NCBI GenBank assembly: GCA_030015575.1
Contig: CM057338.1
Span: 308,391,827 to 308,455,826, forward strand
Source: Agapanthus africanus
Taxonomy: Eukaryota > Streptophyta > Magnoliopsida > Asparagales > Amaryllidaceae
Reading direction: 5' to 3'
Length of the DNA: 64,000 nucleotides
Positions 46,530-59,244 of this stretch are shown here, piece by piece; positions within the stretch are counted from its first letter, which is position 1, and every line of letters starts with the position of its first letter. The notes under the pieces were generated by a model. The model was not told the DNA's origin, ran no database searches, and saw only the letters and a program-made list of their open reading frames with translations. The position numbers and the translations under genes were made by a program.

Positions 46530-47360
46530 CTATCTCCTATCCGATTGGCACACAACTGAAATACGTGTCGCGCAACAAAAGAATCGCTGACAGAAGGTAA
46601 AACAACAACTACGACTAATCTGCCTAACCACAGTACAAGGTGAAAACAACGGATACATCAAAAGAACATGCGGAAAAAGGATACTTGAAACCCCCACATT
46701 GGACGCCTGTGCGTCCCGATGAGTAGAAGCAAACTCCTGTGTCTGCCCTCTACCCGCAACTGGCTGAACTCCTCTGGTAGACTGAGCCCTCTGAGCGAAT
46801 CTTCCACGTCCATGGCCTCTCTGAATACGACTTTGACGAGGTGCTAAGGAACAATCCCTGACGAAGTGCTGAAGGCTCCCGCATCGAAAACATCCGCGCG
46901 CTGACTGCTGACCATCCTGGGGATGAGAGCTGAACGACTGTCCTCGTCCTAAGCCTCTGCTAGTCCCGCGACGGCCACGAAATCTGTCTCGACGACCAAA
47001 CCTCTGCCTCTGGGCTGGTACGCTGGTACGAGTCCTCCATTGTCCTGGAATATGTGTCTCGTCAACTGGAGCTGCAACCACTGGTGCTATGTAGGTGACG
47101 GACTGCTGCATGCTGATCGTAAATGACAACTGAGTAACAGGGGTGACAACCTCCTGTCGTAGCTCCCGAACGACATCAACCAATGAACTCATAGTCTGGC
47201 GGAAGTCCTGCATCTCTGCCAAAAGTCTATCAATAGTATATGTCATAGGCTGATCCGTCTGCACCTGTGCAACTAGAGTGCCATCCTGGTCAGTACTCGT
47301 CTCACCCGAGCCAACTCTGACCTCGGCCCTCGTTGCATCACTCTGAGTCCCCATAGTCAT
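46530..47360 (-). CDS. Array copy 1: short gag with zinc knuckle
   Basis: Open frame on the minus strand. The Met at 47360 (MTMGTQSDATRAEVRVG) is preferred because copy 2 shares it; an upstream Met exists at 47411. It has an N-terminal helical part (LLAEMQDFRQTMSSLVDVVR), an Arg/Gly-rich middle (RRDRFRGRRGTSRGLGRG), and a CX2CX4HX4C zinc knuckle CFRCGSLQHFVRDC at about 46853-46894. The usual capsid (Retrotrans_gag) domain between the helical part and the basic region is absent, so the protein is much shorter than a full chromovirus gag. Nucleic-acid binding is likely from the knuckle. Whether it assembles particles is doubtful. It is the only intact frame in the element. Confidence 0.75.
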   Translation of the reverse strand: MTMGTQSDATRAEVRVGSGETSTDQDGTLVAQVQTDQPMTYTIDRLLAEMQDFRQTMSSLVDVVRELRQEVVTPVTQLSFTISMQQSVTYIAPVVAAPVDETHIPGQWRTRTSVPAQRQRFGRRDRFRGRRGTSRGLGRGQSFSSHPQDGQQSARGCFRCGSLQHFVRDCSLAPRQSRIQRGHGRGRFAQRAQSTRGVQPVAGRGQTQEFASTHRDAQASNVGVSSILFPHVLLMYPLFSPCTVVRQISRSCCFTFCQRFFCCATRISVVCQSDRR

Positions 47361-47587
47361 CGGCGGTAAGGCTATAATTAGATATAAGATTCGATGAGAA
47401 TAAGGAATCAAATCTCAAGGATATGAATCATCAAGGAAGGAATTTCAAGAAAATTGAACTTAGGTTACTTAATGCAAGGTACCACACCGTGGGTATGCTG
47501 CACACATACACACACTACGTTACTCTGCTTAAGCTACCTACTCCATCATACTAAGGTCTTCCTACACTCCGAAAGGTAAAACCTAGC

Positions 47588-47599
47588 GCTCTGATACCA
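47588..47599 (-). promoter_or_regulatory. PBS, initiator-Met tRNA type
   Basis: Minus strand TGGTATCAGAGC, four bases after the LTR 3' end (GGTCGTGACA). Confidence 0.85.
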
Positions 47600-47603
47600 A
47601 CTT

Positions 47604-50600
47604 TGTCACGACCCGAAATTGGCACGTGACGGCCCTAATACTATGCAACGCCTAAAGACGTAACGCAGTAAAAGAAAGCCAAAACCCAGAAATCTAAACC
47701 AAGGAAATACGGAAAAGATAATATAAGTTTTTGAAAACATTTGAAATCGCAACCCAAATTCTTTAAAAGTCCTACTTTCTTTCTTTAAAATTTTAGCAAC
47801 ACCCCTTTTTGTAAAAACTGGCCCAAAGGCGGAAAACAATCACATCATAAATATACGAAGCCGTAGCGAAGAAATAAGAGACAATCGAGAGAAAGCTGTA
47901 TATAAAAGACAACAAATCCACAAATAATATACAATATCGTCCTTACCAAGTCTCTAAGTCAACAACATACTAGTAGATGGAGAGTACAAAATACAACGAA
48001 TGTACAATATGAAATACAGATAATCATCCAACCCACATAAGCAAAATAGTACTGTGAGCTGATGCGGTATCTGTAGCAAAAGATGATAGCTGAATAGCGG
48101 AATAGCCTGCCTCGACTACTCGGGGAACAACCTGAAACACCTGTGGCACAACGGGGGTGAGTTGCCAACTCGTGAATAGTAGATAACATATGCAGGTAAT
48201 CGCAGGAATGTACGTACAGCATGAATCTAAGGTATGCGATTACAGTAATAACGTGTCATGCGGATGCTGAATAAAGGAAGGTACACTAGCAGGTACAATC
48301 AATATGTGAAGCAATAGTAACATGACAATAATATGCAATAACCATGCAATAGGGATATGAGAATGTAATTATGCAACTATCATAAGGGTACACTAACAGG
48401 TACTACCAATATATGAAACTGTGCATAAAATAGATAAGTGTGAGGTATGGGGTAAAATATGTCATTTCCACGGAAACCTGATATCGAGGTAGGATCACAA
48501 TCCATCAAGACACTCAAATCCCAATTTCTGAAATCAGCCCCCACATTGGGCACTTACATCATATAAGTCTCACATCTCCTCAATGTACAATATCGAGTAA
48601 TCTCCTATATCCCGAATGTACAAATCAGCAATCACATAGGTATGTCCAATATCCAATCTCAATGAATCACCTAATAACCCAAGTCAAATCTCCAGTAAGA
48701 ATCTAACATCCTAAAGGTATATATATACAGAAATAAATATGATGGGGGCAATACACATATATTAGCATCCCATTCCACTAATATTGGTGTAAGGGTATAT
48801 ATAACAACGGCTAAATCCCCTGTTATATATACAAATGTATTAAAAGAAATATCATGAAAACCAATGTGCCAAGCATCGACACAGAAATCCTGATCACGTA
48901 TCATACGCTATCCCGAAAGCACGAGTGCCTAGCTCTGACCCTCGCCTTTCGACGTATGCATACGTATATGACTCCCAGCGGTGTCTCCGTGATCCCCCGC
49001 CGAGTCATGGGTATTGTCACCGGTAGGTACTCGCCCGCCTCCAGGCTCAATCGGCAAAGTCCATCGATCTTCTTGCCGAGGGGAACAATTCCGGGCCCCA
49101 CCATGTACTCTCATACGGCAACCACACCTCGTATGGAGTATATAATCAGCACCGATAAAACTCATGGTGGACGCGCAAATATCATATCAAGGAAACCGGG
49201 TTTTTCAATGTATGCATAATTTCATGAACTTCCACGGTTCCCAAATCCCAAAAACACCATGTAAAATCCAAATAAATAAATGCGCAAATCCAGGAACAAT
49301 ATGTGCGATATATCCGAAATGCAAGCATATGAATGAAAATATGTAGCTGAAACCAGATGTATGCGAAATCAAAAAGGTACAGCTAAGTATAGGTGTTTAC
49401 CTATAAGCAAATGGTATGGTATACCCCACTGGGTATAAGTAAAATATAAGCAAGGTATACCTGTAGCCGTATCGTAAGGTGTATATGAACCTATCACTAA
49501 AGGTATGATACACTATAAGTATACCGATAAACTAGATGTCATGTGTGATAAGCAATGGTATCTATAATGGTTGGAGTGTGACATGGCAATTATTGACGGT
49601 GTGTGTGTAGCATACAATCCGTGCTCGTGCAATATGAACTGTCAATAATGTGTGCAGTGTCCTACGGCTGCTAGTCACGGTACAGCTATATCAAGGAAAT
49701 AAAGTAAAAGCGCTATTCTAAAAATGACGTAGAATATGCGAAAAATATTAGAATCCTAGCCCAGACGCATAACGCCATGCGGCCGATTCCCCTGTAGATG
49801 TTAAATCTACTCACCTACGTTCCACGCTAGGTGAATCCTACCATCTGCTCCCCCCTGCAGTAGTGTCCGTAGTCCCTGCCTGCAAACCTGCAAATAAGAC
49901 ACGGAAATCATTTATAAGCCAAAAATTCCGCTAAACGCGATTTCGAACCAAAACGAGAAACTCGCGTCGCGAACTAAACGCGCGTGTGCACGATACGCTG
50001 AATCGTGTGTGTACGTGTCTGAAACTATCGCGATACGCCGTGATACGCTGGATCACAGAACCCACTTACGTATCGCGCGTATCGCGCAAACACAACGGAC
50101 ATGCAAAACGATATTTGATCCCAGATTTTCCTACAGGTCAAATCTTACAAAACTATACATTCCAAAACACTATAATACACTGCAGAGTACCCTACACCAA
50201 ATCTCAAGACCCAAGCCCCTGACCTGGCCGCAATTTGCGGCCAGATGGATTAAAACTGCGGCCCAAGGTGGGAAAGGGTGGCTCGTGTTCTGGGTGTGTG
50301 TTCTAGACCTAACAAGCATGCTCCAGTTTCCTCAATTTTATCCTGAAGTGTCTGGGTCAATAGGAGATCACAGAATGTCACAAATATCGCTTAAAAACAC
50401 CAATTTTGCACAAAACACAAACCCTATGGTATTTTAGTGAAATCTGGGTTATTTCTCTGTTGAAGTGACCCTAATAACACTTAAATAGGTAGGGTTAACT
50501 AACACAATCATCACTATATCAAACGTCCCCACAAAACACCATAATTAGCACTAAACTAGCTAATTAATACTAACCGACACCAAATATCACATAAACCAAG

Positions 50601-51436
50601 CAACTAGGAGATTGGGTTCAGAAAATATACCCAAAGAACCCTAGAGAACCCTAAGAAGCAGGTGAAGAAGTGTGTGAGGGGTTTCTACTGCTGCTGGGGC
50701 TCCTGCTGCTACAGTTGCTGCTACTGTTGCTTGCTTCTGCAGCTGTTGCTGATGCTGGTGCCACTGCTGCTGCTTCTGTTGTTGTTGTTGATGCTGAGGT
50801 TGTTGTTGCTGCCCCTGGTGCTGATGCTAATGGTGCTGCTGCTTGCTTCGACTGCTGCTGAAGCTGCCTGCTGCTGCTGTTACTGCATCTTCTTCTGCTG
50901 CTGGTGCTGATGTTGTTGTTGTTGTTGTCACTGCTGCTGCTGCTGCTCTCTCTCTTGGTGTGAGTGTGTGTGTGAGTTTGAGAGTGAGAGGATGAGAGAA
51001 ATGAGTGAGAATGAGGGAACACCAACAGGTCAACCCCCTCCTCTCTCTCTCTCTTCATTAATGAAGGCATGGACAAGCCATGATGCCCCATCATGCACTC
51101 TCTCTCTCTCTCACCAAGGTCAACACAAAGAAAGTCAATTTAAAAAACCTTTTTCAAATTCATTTTAAAACAACCATCATACTTAAAACCCATAATACTT
51201 AAAACAAAACTAAAAGCTAGATTAGAGAAAATGGTTAGTTAACCATGATTGCTAATCATGGTTAAACCCCAAAAACAACCCTAGTTATCATGCACAAGTG
51301 TGTGCAAGCCTAGGAAAAATCTAATAAAATATTCAATAAATAGAATAAAATAATTTAAAACCAATTTGGTAAACGTTTTATTAAAAACTATACATTAAAA
51401 TATAATTAGTTACAAAACACCTTCTAAGGTGTTACA
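47604..51436 (-). repeat. LTR 2 of the array (shared middle LTR)
   Basis: 3833 bp, same termini as LTR 1. The trinucleotide block at about 50670-50950 is a few units different in length. Confidence 0.93.
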
Positions 51437-54288
51437 ATCTACCCCCCTTAAAAGAAATTCGTCCCCGAATATAAAATATAGTGTTACGCGTACCTTCAAA
51501 GAGAAGATTACAACCCTCAAATCTCGCTCGCAGCCTCCCAAGTGATTTCCTCACTATACGGCTACGTCCAACAAAAACCCTTCACAGATGGCAAGACCCT
51601 TGACCGATATTCCTCCACCTGCTGAGCCATTAACACAATTGGCTGCTGATGGACGAAAGATCACGTCCACGCCCAATGGTCTGGTGCCAAATCAACTGAG
51701 AAAGGTCATGAAGGTAATTGTAAAGCATCATCACAAGGAATACGGGGTGAAAATCCAATAATCTGGGTGGAAGTGCCAAATTAAGGGCAACGAAACTAAC
51801 TCGCTTATAAGATCTCAGAAGGACCAAAATTCTAGGATAAGCTTTCCAAATTCCAACACGTCTTTTTTTGGAAAAATCCATAGGAATACATGGTCTGTCC
51901 CTGCGATCTCGAGTCTATGACCAACACAGTCGGCATAAGACCTCAGTTCGCAATGGACAATTCCCATCCTGACCTAACACAACTGGACCATCTCCGAAGT
52001 CTCTAGACTAGCTGGGGTCCAAAGTCCTACTCACGCAGAGTCAGAAAAACAACAGACTGGTGATCGACACGACCTAACCCCTAAGCCTAAGGGTGGTCAA
52101 TTGGAGTGTCTCCTGATAACAACTATCGAAGGAAAACCCTAACGATGGCGAGTGACGATCCCCAACTGCCGACAATAATCAAAACAAACACACCACTTAA
52201 TAAAGAACAACTGAGCAAACTGAGTATAACCGGACGACAAGAATCCGAATGGAGTCACACCCTGACTAAACTTGGGTAGAAACCATAACGAAATTCGTGG
52301 AGATCTGCTCCCACTCCTACTTCGGAACGGTTAAAGATTGCAACTCTCCAACCGGCCTCAGATGCTCGACCCAAACACACAAAAAGACAGACACCTTGAA
52401 ACGAAACCTAAAATTTCTCTTTACATCCCTGTTCACCCGTAACTATCTCACAAGTCACGTCAAAGCTGGTGGAATTTGAATGAATACAGAGAGTTGACTG
52501 ATGTACTTTCTCTAGGATTTCGCGTCTCTACCTGTTAACATCAGGTACACCCACGCGTCCCTAACTTAGCACACCGTGTCACAAATCAAGGAATCCGAAT
52601 CATTACCCAGCCGAATATGCTCAAGTATCTCTGACGTACGAGCATCGACGGGCAGCGTCCCGTGAAAACGATTCAAGGAAAGTGGTCAGGCGCGGACATG
52701 AGCAAGCTGTCCCCTCCGAAGAGACGAACTTAAGCTGTACTCAACGATCACACAAGAACCGTAAATCTGCAGAAGACTATCACAACAATCCAAATCCGCT
52801 GTAGGAAGATGTACATTAAGCTCTGGTGGTCCGTGAAAATCTGACATGACTCTCGAACAGACAGTGCCTCCAAATCTCCAACGCAAAACCACCGCGGCCA
52901 TCTCCAGATCATGAGTGGAATATCCTCCTCGTACTCCCTCCAAATGTAGGGAAGCAAAAGAGATAACCCTATAGTGTCACCTCAGTACACACTCGAGCCC
53001 ACTCAAGAAACATTACAGTTAAATAACAAGGTCGCCCGAACCAAAAACAAAGAAAGAACTGATGCAGTTGTTTAACAGAATCCTCAACTGCCGAAAATTC
53101 CGCACACATGCCTCAGCCCAAAGAAAAGAAACCTCCTTTCCGGTCAATTCAGTCGACGATGCAGCACTACTCTAGCAATCCTGCATGAAACGGCGGTAGA
53201 AACCTGGTAAGCCCAACAATCTGTGGATCTTCGTCCTGCACACATGTCTGGACCTAAGCTGTACGGCCACGATCTCCCTCGGAACCATACGAAACCGTCT
53301 CCCGTGACTACAAGACCTAGGAGTCAAAAACCAAACAAGCCTGAAGAAATACCTCGAGAATTTTGCAAACTGCTGGTGCTCGCCCAGTATCTGCATAACA
53401 AATCATCAAGTGCTACTACTGTCCCTCAAGACACATTAAATAGACCAGAATGTCGTAAATAACACAACAAAAACTGGTCGAGGAACGGCCTGAAGAGATC
53501 TGGTTCATCACATTTACAAATGCTGCTAGGGCACTGGTGAGTCCAACGACTCATAAAAACACACAAAGCCCGTCGCACGCATAATGCAGTCTTCGGAATG
53601 CCATCACTCAGAATCCGCAATAATGATGACCTGATCCCAAACAAACTTAGGAAATGTCTCGCACTCTGGAGCTGATCGAGGAAATCGTCACGGCGAGGTG
53701 AAGGATACCTATCCGCGCCGTAAGCCGGTTCAATTGACGATCCGTCGATACACAACCTCAAACTGCCATCTTTCTCCTTGACGAGCAGAATTAGGAGCTT
53801 CCAAAAGCGAGACACTCAGGCGCACAAAACTCCCAAACCACAACTCTGCAGCTGATCCTTAAGCTCCCTAAGCTTCGCCGGCTTATCCGGAACAACGTCG
53901 GAAAAACTCTCGCACGAAAGGAACACCGGTCCAACAACCCTCTGTGGCTACGGTATCACGAATAAACGCCAAGAATCCACGACATCTCCTCAGTAGCTGA
54001 CTAGCGAAAAAGGCTGAATTCAAGCTGTGAGAGGCGGCACAACTATCCACCTGCACAACGAGAACTGACTTGCCGGGGAAAACAACCCTGACTGTTTCCT
54101 CGCGATAGTCCACAACCGCCTAGCACGTAATTAACCAGTCCGTGCCCAGGAGAACGTCAAATCCAACAACTCTAGAAGGATCAAAACGACGGACGAATCT
54201 CTATCTCCTATCCGATTGGCACACAACTGAAATACGTGTCGCGCAACAAAAGAATCGCTGACAGAAGTTAAAACAACAACTACGACTA
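51437..54288 (-). pseudogene. Array copy 2: decayed protease-RT-RNase H-integrase
   Basis: Same order of scraps and the same frame breaks as copy 1, for example LLVKEKDGSLRLCIDG (about 53780), IFTDHQSLMYIF (about 52815), and an integrase tail at 51700-51880. The shared lesions show that the damage came before the duplication. The PPT at 51437 is interrupted by one pyrimidine relative to copy 1. Confidence 0.8.
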
Positions 54289-54290
54289 AT

Positions 54291-55031
54291 CTACCCAACC
54301 ACAGTACAAGGTGAAAACAAAGGATACATCAAAAGAACATGCGGAAAAAGGATACCTGAAACCCCCACATTGGACGCCTGTGCGTCCCGATGAGTAGAAG
54401 CAAACTCCTGTGTCTGCCCTCTACCCGCAACTGGCTGAACTCCTCTGGTAGACTGAGCCCTCTGAGCGAATCTTCTATGTCCACGGCCTTTCTGAATACG
54501 ACTCTGACGAGGTGCTAAGGAACAATCCCTGACGAAGTGCTGAAGGCTTCCGCATCGAAAACATCCGCGCGCTGACTGCTGACCATCCTGGGGATGAGAG
54601 CTGAACGACTGTCCTCGTCCTAAGCCTCTGCTAGTCCCGCGACGGCCACGAAATCTGTCTCGACGACCAAACCTCTGCCTCTGGGCTGGTACGCTGGTAC
54701 GAGTCCTCCATTGTCCTGGAATATGTGTCTCGTCAACTGGAGCTGCAACCACTGGTGCTATGTAGGTAACGGACTGCTGCATGCTGATCGTAAGTGACAA
54801 CTGAGTAACAGGGGTGACAACCTCCTGTCGTAACTCCCGAACGACATCAACCAATGAACTCATAGTCTGGCGGAAGTCCTGCATCTCTGCCAAAAGTCTA
54901 TCAATAGTATATGTCATAGGCTGATCCGTCTGCACCTGTGCAACTAAAGTGCCATCCTGGTCAGTACTCGTCTCACCCGAGCCAACTCTGACCTCGGCCC
55001 TCGCTGCATCACTCTGAGTCCCCATAGTCAT
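54291..55031 (-). CDS. Array copy 2: short gag with zinc knuckle
   Basis: Equivalent to the copy 1 gag, starting MTMGTQSDAARAEVRVG. The zinc knuckle CFRCGSLQHFVRDC is intact at about 54530-54571. It ends about 40 residues earlier than copy 1 through a stop at 54291 (TAG after CTVVG). Only a few substitutions separate the two proteins, including a missing Gly in the Arg/Gly-rich tail region (KGRGHRRF versus RGHGRGRF). Confidence 0.75.
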   Translation of the reverse strand: MTMGTQSDAARAEVRVGSGETSTDQDGTLVAQVQTDQPMTYTIDRLLAEMQDFRQTMSSLVDVVRELRQEVVTPVTQLSLTISMQQSVTYIAPVVAAPVDETHIPGQWRTRTSVPAQRQRFGRRDRFRGRRGTSRGLGRGQSFSSHPQDGQQSARGCFRCGSLQHFVRDCSLAPRQSRIQKGRGHRRFAQRAQSTRGVQPVAGRGQTQEFASTHRDAQASNVGVSGILFPHVLLMYPLFSPCTVVG

Positions 55032-55258
55032 CGGCGGCAAGGCTATAATTAGATATAAGATTCGATGAGAATAAGGAATCGAATCTCAAGGATATGAATC
55101 ATCAAGGAAGGAATTTCAAGCAAATTGTACTTAGGTTACTTAATGCAAGGTACTACACCGTGGGTATGCTGCAGACATACACACACTACGTTACTCTGCT
55201 TAAGCTACCTACTCCATCATACTAAGGTCATCCTACACTCCGAAAGGTAAAACCTAGC

Positions 55259-55270
55259 GCTCTGATACCA
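55259..55270 (-). promoter_or_regulatory. PBS of array copy 2
   Basis: Minus strand TGGTATCAGAGC next to the LTR 3 end, identical to copy 1. Confidence 0.85.
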
Positions 55271-55274
55271 ACTT

Positions 55275-58200
55275 TGTCACGACCCGAAATTGGCACGTGA
55301 CGACCCTAATACTACGCAACGCCTAAAGACGTAACGCAGTAAAAGAAAGCCAAAACCCAGAAATCTAAACCAAGAAAATAAGGAAAAGATAATATAAGTT
55401 TTTGAAAACATTTGAAATCGCAACCCAAATTCTTTAAAAGTCCTACTTTCTTTCTTTAAAATTTTAGCAACACCCCTTTTTGTAAAAACTGGCCCAAAGG
55501 CGGAAAACAATCACATCATAAATATACGACGCCGTAGCGAAGAAATAAGAGACAATCGAGAGAAAACTGTATATAAAAGACAACAAATCCACAAATAATA
55601 TACAATATCGTCCTCACCAAGTCTCTAGGTCAACATCATACTAGTAGATGGAGAGTATAAAATACAACGAATGTACAATATGAAATACAGATAATCATCC
55701 AACCCACCTAAGCAAAATAGTACTGTTAGCTGATGCGGTATCTGTAGCAAAAGATGATAGCTGAATAGCGGAATAGCCTGCCTCGACTACTCGGGGGAAC
55801 AACCTGAAACACCTGTGGCACAACGGGGGTGAGTTGCCAACTCGTGAATAGTAGATAACATATGCAGGTAATCACAGGAATGTACGTACAGCATGAATCT
55901 AAGGTATGCGATTACAGTAATAACATGTCATGTAGATTCTGAATAAAGGAAGGTACACTAGCAGGTACAATCAATATGTGAAGCAATAGTAACATGACAA
56001 TAATATGCAATAACCATGCAATAGTGATATGAGAATGTAAATATGCAACTATCATAAGGGTACACTAACAGGTACTACCAATATATGAAACTGTGCATAA
56101 AATAGATAAGTGTGAGGTATGGGGTAAAATATGTCATTTCCACGGAAACCTGACATCGTGGTAGGATCACAATCCATGAAGACACTCAAATCCCAATTCC
56201 TCAAATCAGCCCCCACATTGGGCACTCACATCATATAAGTCTCACATCTCCTCAATGTACAATATCGAGTAATCTCTTATATCCCGAATGTACAAATCAG
56301 CAATCACATAGGTATGTCCAATGTCCAATCTCAATGAATCGCCTAATAACCCAAGTCAAATCTCCAGTAAGAATCTAACATCCTAAAGGTATATATATAC
56401 AGAAATAAATATGATAGGGGCAATACACATATATTAGCGTCCCATTCCACTAATATTGGTGTAAGGGTATATATAACAACGGCTAAATCCCCTGTTATAT
56501 ATACAAAGGTATTAAAAGAAATATCATGAAAACCAATGTGCCAAGCATCGACACAGAAATCCTGATCACGTATCATACGCTATCCCGAAAGCATGAGTGC
56601 CTAGCTCTGACCCTCGCCTTTCGACGTATGCATACGTATATGACTCCCAGCGGTGTCTCCGTGATCCCCCGCCGAGTCATGGGTACTGTCACCGGTAGGT
56701 ACTCGCCCGCCTCCAGGCTCAATCGGCAAAGTCCATCGATCTTCTTGCCGAGGGGAACCATACCGGGTCCCACCATGTACTCTCATACGGCAACCACACT
56801 TCGTATGGAGTATATAATCAGCACCGATAAAACTCATGGTGGACGCGCAAATATCATATCAAGGAAACCGGGTTTTTCAATGTATGCATAATTTCATGAA
56901 CTCCCACGGTTCCCAAATCCCGAAAACACCATGTAAAATCCAAATAAATAAATGCGCAAATCCAGGAACAATATGTGCGATATATCCGAAATGCATGCAT
57001 ATGAATGAAAATATGTAGCTGAAACCAGATGTATGCGAAATCAAAAAGGTACAGCTAAGTATAGGTGTTTACCTATAAGCAAATGGTATGGTATACCCCA
57101 CTGGGTATAAGTAAAATATGAGCAAGGTATACCTGTAGCTGTGTCGTAAGGTGTATATGTACCTATCACTAAAGGTATGATACACTGTAGGTATACCGAT
57201 AAACTAGATGTCATGTGTGATATGCAATGGTATCTATAATGGTTGGTGTGTGACATGGCAATTATTGACGGTGTGTGTGTAGCATACAATCCGTGCTCGT
57301 GCAACATGAATCGTCAATAATGTGTGCAGTGTCCTACGGCTGCTAGTCACAGTACAGCTATATCAAGGAAATAAAGTAAAAACGCAATTCTAACAATGAC
57401 GTAGAATATGCGACAAATATTAGAATCCTAGCCCAGACGCATAACGCCATGCGGCCGATTCCCCTATAGATGTTAAATCTACTCACCTACGCTCCATGCT
57501 AGGTGAATCCTACCATCTACTCCCCCCTGTAGTAGTGTCCGTAGTCCCTGCCTGCAAACCTGCATATAAGACACGGAAATCATTTATAAGCCAAAAATTC
57601 CGCGAAACGCGATATCGAACCAAAACGAGAAACTCGCGTCGCGAACTAAACGCGCGTGTGCACGATACGTTGAATCGTGTGTGTACGCGTCTGAAACTAT
57701 TGCGACACGCCGCGATACGTTGGATCACAGAACCCACTCACGTATCGCGCGTATCGCGCAAACACAACGGACATGCAAAATGATATTTGATCCTAGATTT
57801 TCCTACAGGTCAAATCTTACAAAACTATACATGCCAAAACACTATAATACACTGCAGAGTACCCTACACCAAACCTCAAGACCCAAGCCCCTGGCCTGGC
57901 CGCAATTTCCGGCCAGATGGATTAAAACTACGGCCCAAGGTGGGAAAGGGTGGCTTGTGTTCTGGGTGTGTGTTCTAGACCTAACAAGCATGCTCCAGTT
58001 TCCTCAATTTTATCCTGAAGTGTCTGGGTCAATTGCAGATCACAAAATGTCACAAATATCGCTTAAAAACACCAATTTTGCACAAAACACAAACCCTATG
58101 GTATTTTAGTGAAATCTGGGTTATTTCTCAGCTGAAGTGACCCTAATAGCACTTAAATAGGTAGGGTTAACTAACACAATCATCACTATATCAAACTTCC

Positions 58201-59121
58201 TCACAAAACACCATAATTAGCACTAAACTAGCTAATTAACACTAACCGACACTAAATATCACATAAACCAAGCAACTAGGAGATTGGGTTCAGAAAATAT
58301 ACCCAAAGAACCCTAGAGAACCCTAAGAAGCAGGTGAAGAAGTGTGTGAGGGGTTGCTACTGCTGCTGGGGCTCCTGCTGCTACAGTTGCTGCTACTGCT
58401 GCTTGCTTCTGCAGCTGTTGCTGATGCTGGTGCCACTGCTGCTGCTTCTGTTGTTGTTGTTGATGCTGAGGTTGTTATTGCTGCCCCTGGTGCTGATGCT
58501 AATGGTGCTGCTGCTTGCTTCGACTGCTACTGAAGCTGCCTGCTGCTGCTGCTATTGCATCTACTTCTGCTACTGGTGCTGATGTTCTTGTTATTGTCAC
58601 TGCTGCTGCTGCTGCTGTCTTCTGCTGCTGCTCTCTCTTGGTGTGAGAGTGTGTGTGAGTTTGAAAGTGAGAGGATGAGAGAAATGAGTGAGAATGAGGG
58701 AACAGCAACAAGTCAACCCCCTCCCCCCTCTCTCTCTCTTCATTAATGAAGGCATGGGCAAGCCATGATGCCCCATCATGCACTCTCTCTCTCTCTCACC
58801 AAGGTCAACACAAAGAAAGTCAATTTAAAAAACCTTTTTCAAATTTATTTTAAAACAACCATCATACTTAAAACCCATAATACTTAAAACAAAACTAAAA
58901 GCTAGATTAGAGAAAATGGTTAGTTAACCATGATTGCTAATCCTGGTTAAACCCCAAAAACAACCCTAGTTATCATGCACAAGTGTGTGCAAGCCTAGGA
59001 AAAATCTAATAAAATATTCAATAAATAGAATAAAATAATTGAGAACCAATTTGGTAAACTTTTTATTAAAAACTATACATTAAAATATAATTAGTTACAA
59101 AACACCTTCTAAGGTGTTACA
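55275..59121 (-). repeat. LTR 3 of the array (5' LTR)
   Basis: 3847 bp. On the minus strand it starts TGTAACACCTTAG at 59121. Trinucleotide block at about 58345-58635. Confidence 0.93.
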
Positions 59122-59244
59122 TAAAATCGCCTCCTTCTCAATAGTCGTCTTTGTATCGATAAAATTTTTTTAACATGTCTTTATTCATTTTTTATTTTTT
59201 TGTATGATGTATCTTGTACACAATTGAATTCATGAATAAAAGAC
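59122..59244 (+). pseudogene. 3' end of the PMD gene
   Basis: After the TAAAA duplication the frame from 39920 continues with SPPSQ and a TAG at 59142-59144. An AATAAA poly(A) signal is at 59235. This shows the insertion split the last exon only six codons (stop included) from the gene's end. Confidence 0.75.

Larger units (their letters stand above)
39921..59121 (-). mobile_element. Tandem three-LTR, two-internal chromovirus array
   Basis: 19201 bp on the minus strand with order LTR (55275-59121), internal (51437-55274), LTR (47604-51436), internal (43768-47603), LTR (39921-43767). It is bounded by a perfect 5-bp duplication TAAAA (39916-39920 and 59122-59126) that splits the last exon of the PMD gene in frame. 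Each internal region has its own PBS and PPT. Unit period is about 7.68 kb. The copies are nearly identical apart from scattered substitutions and repeat-length changes. Confidence 0.95.
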
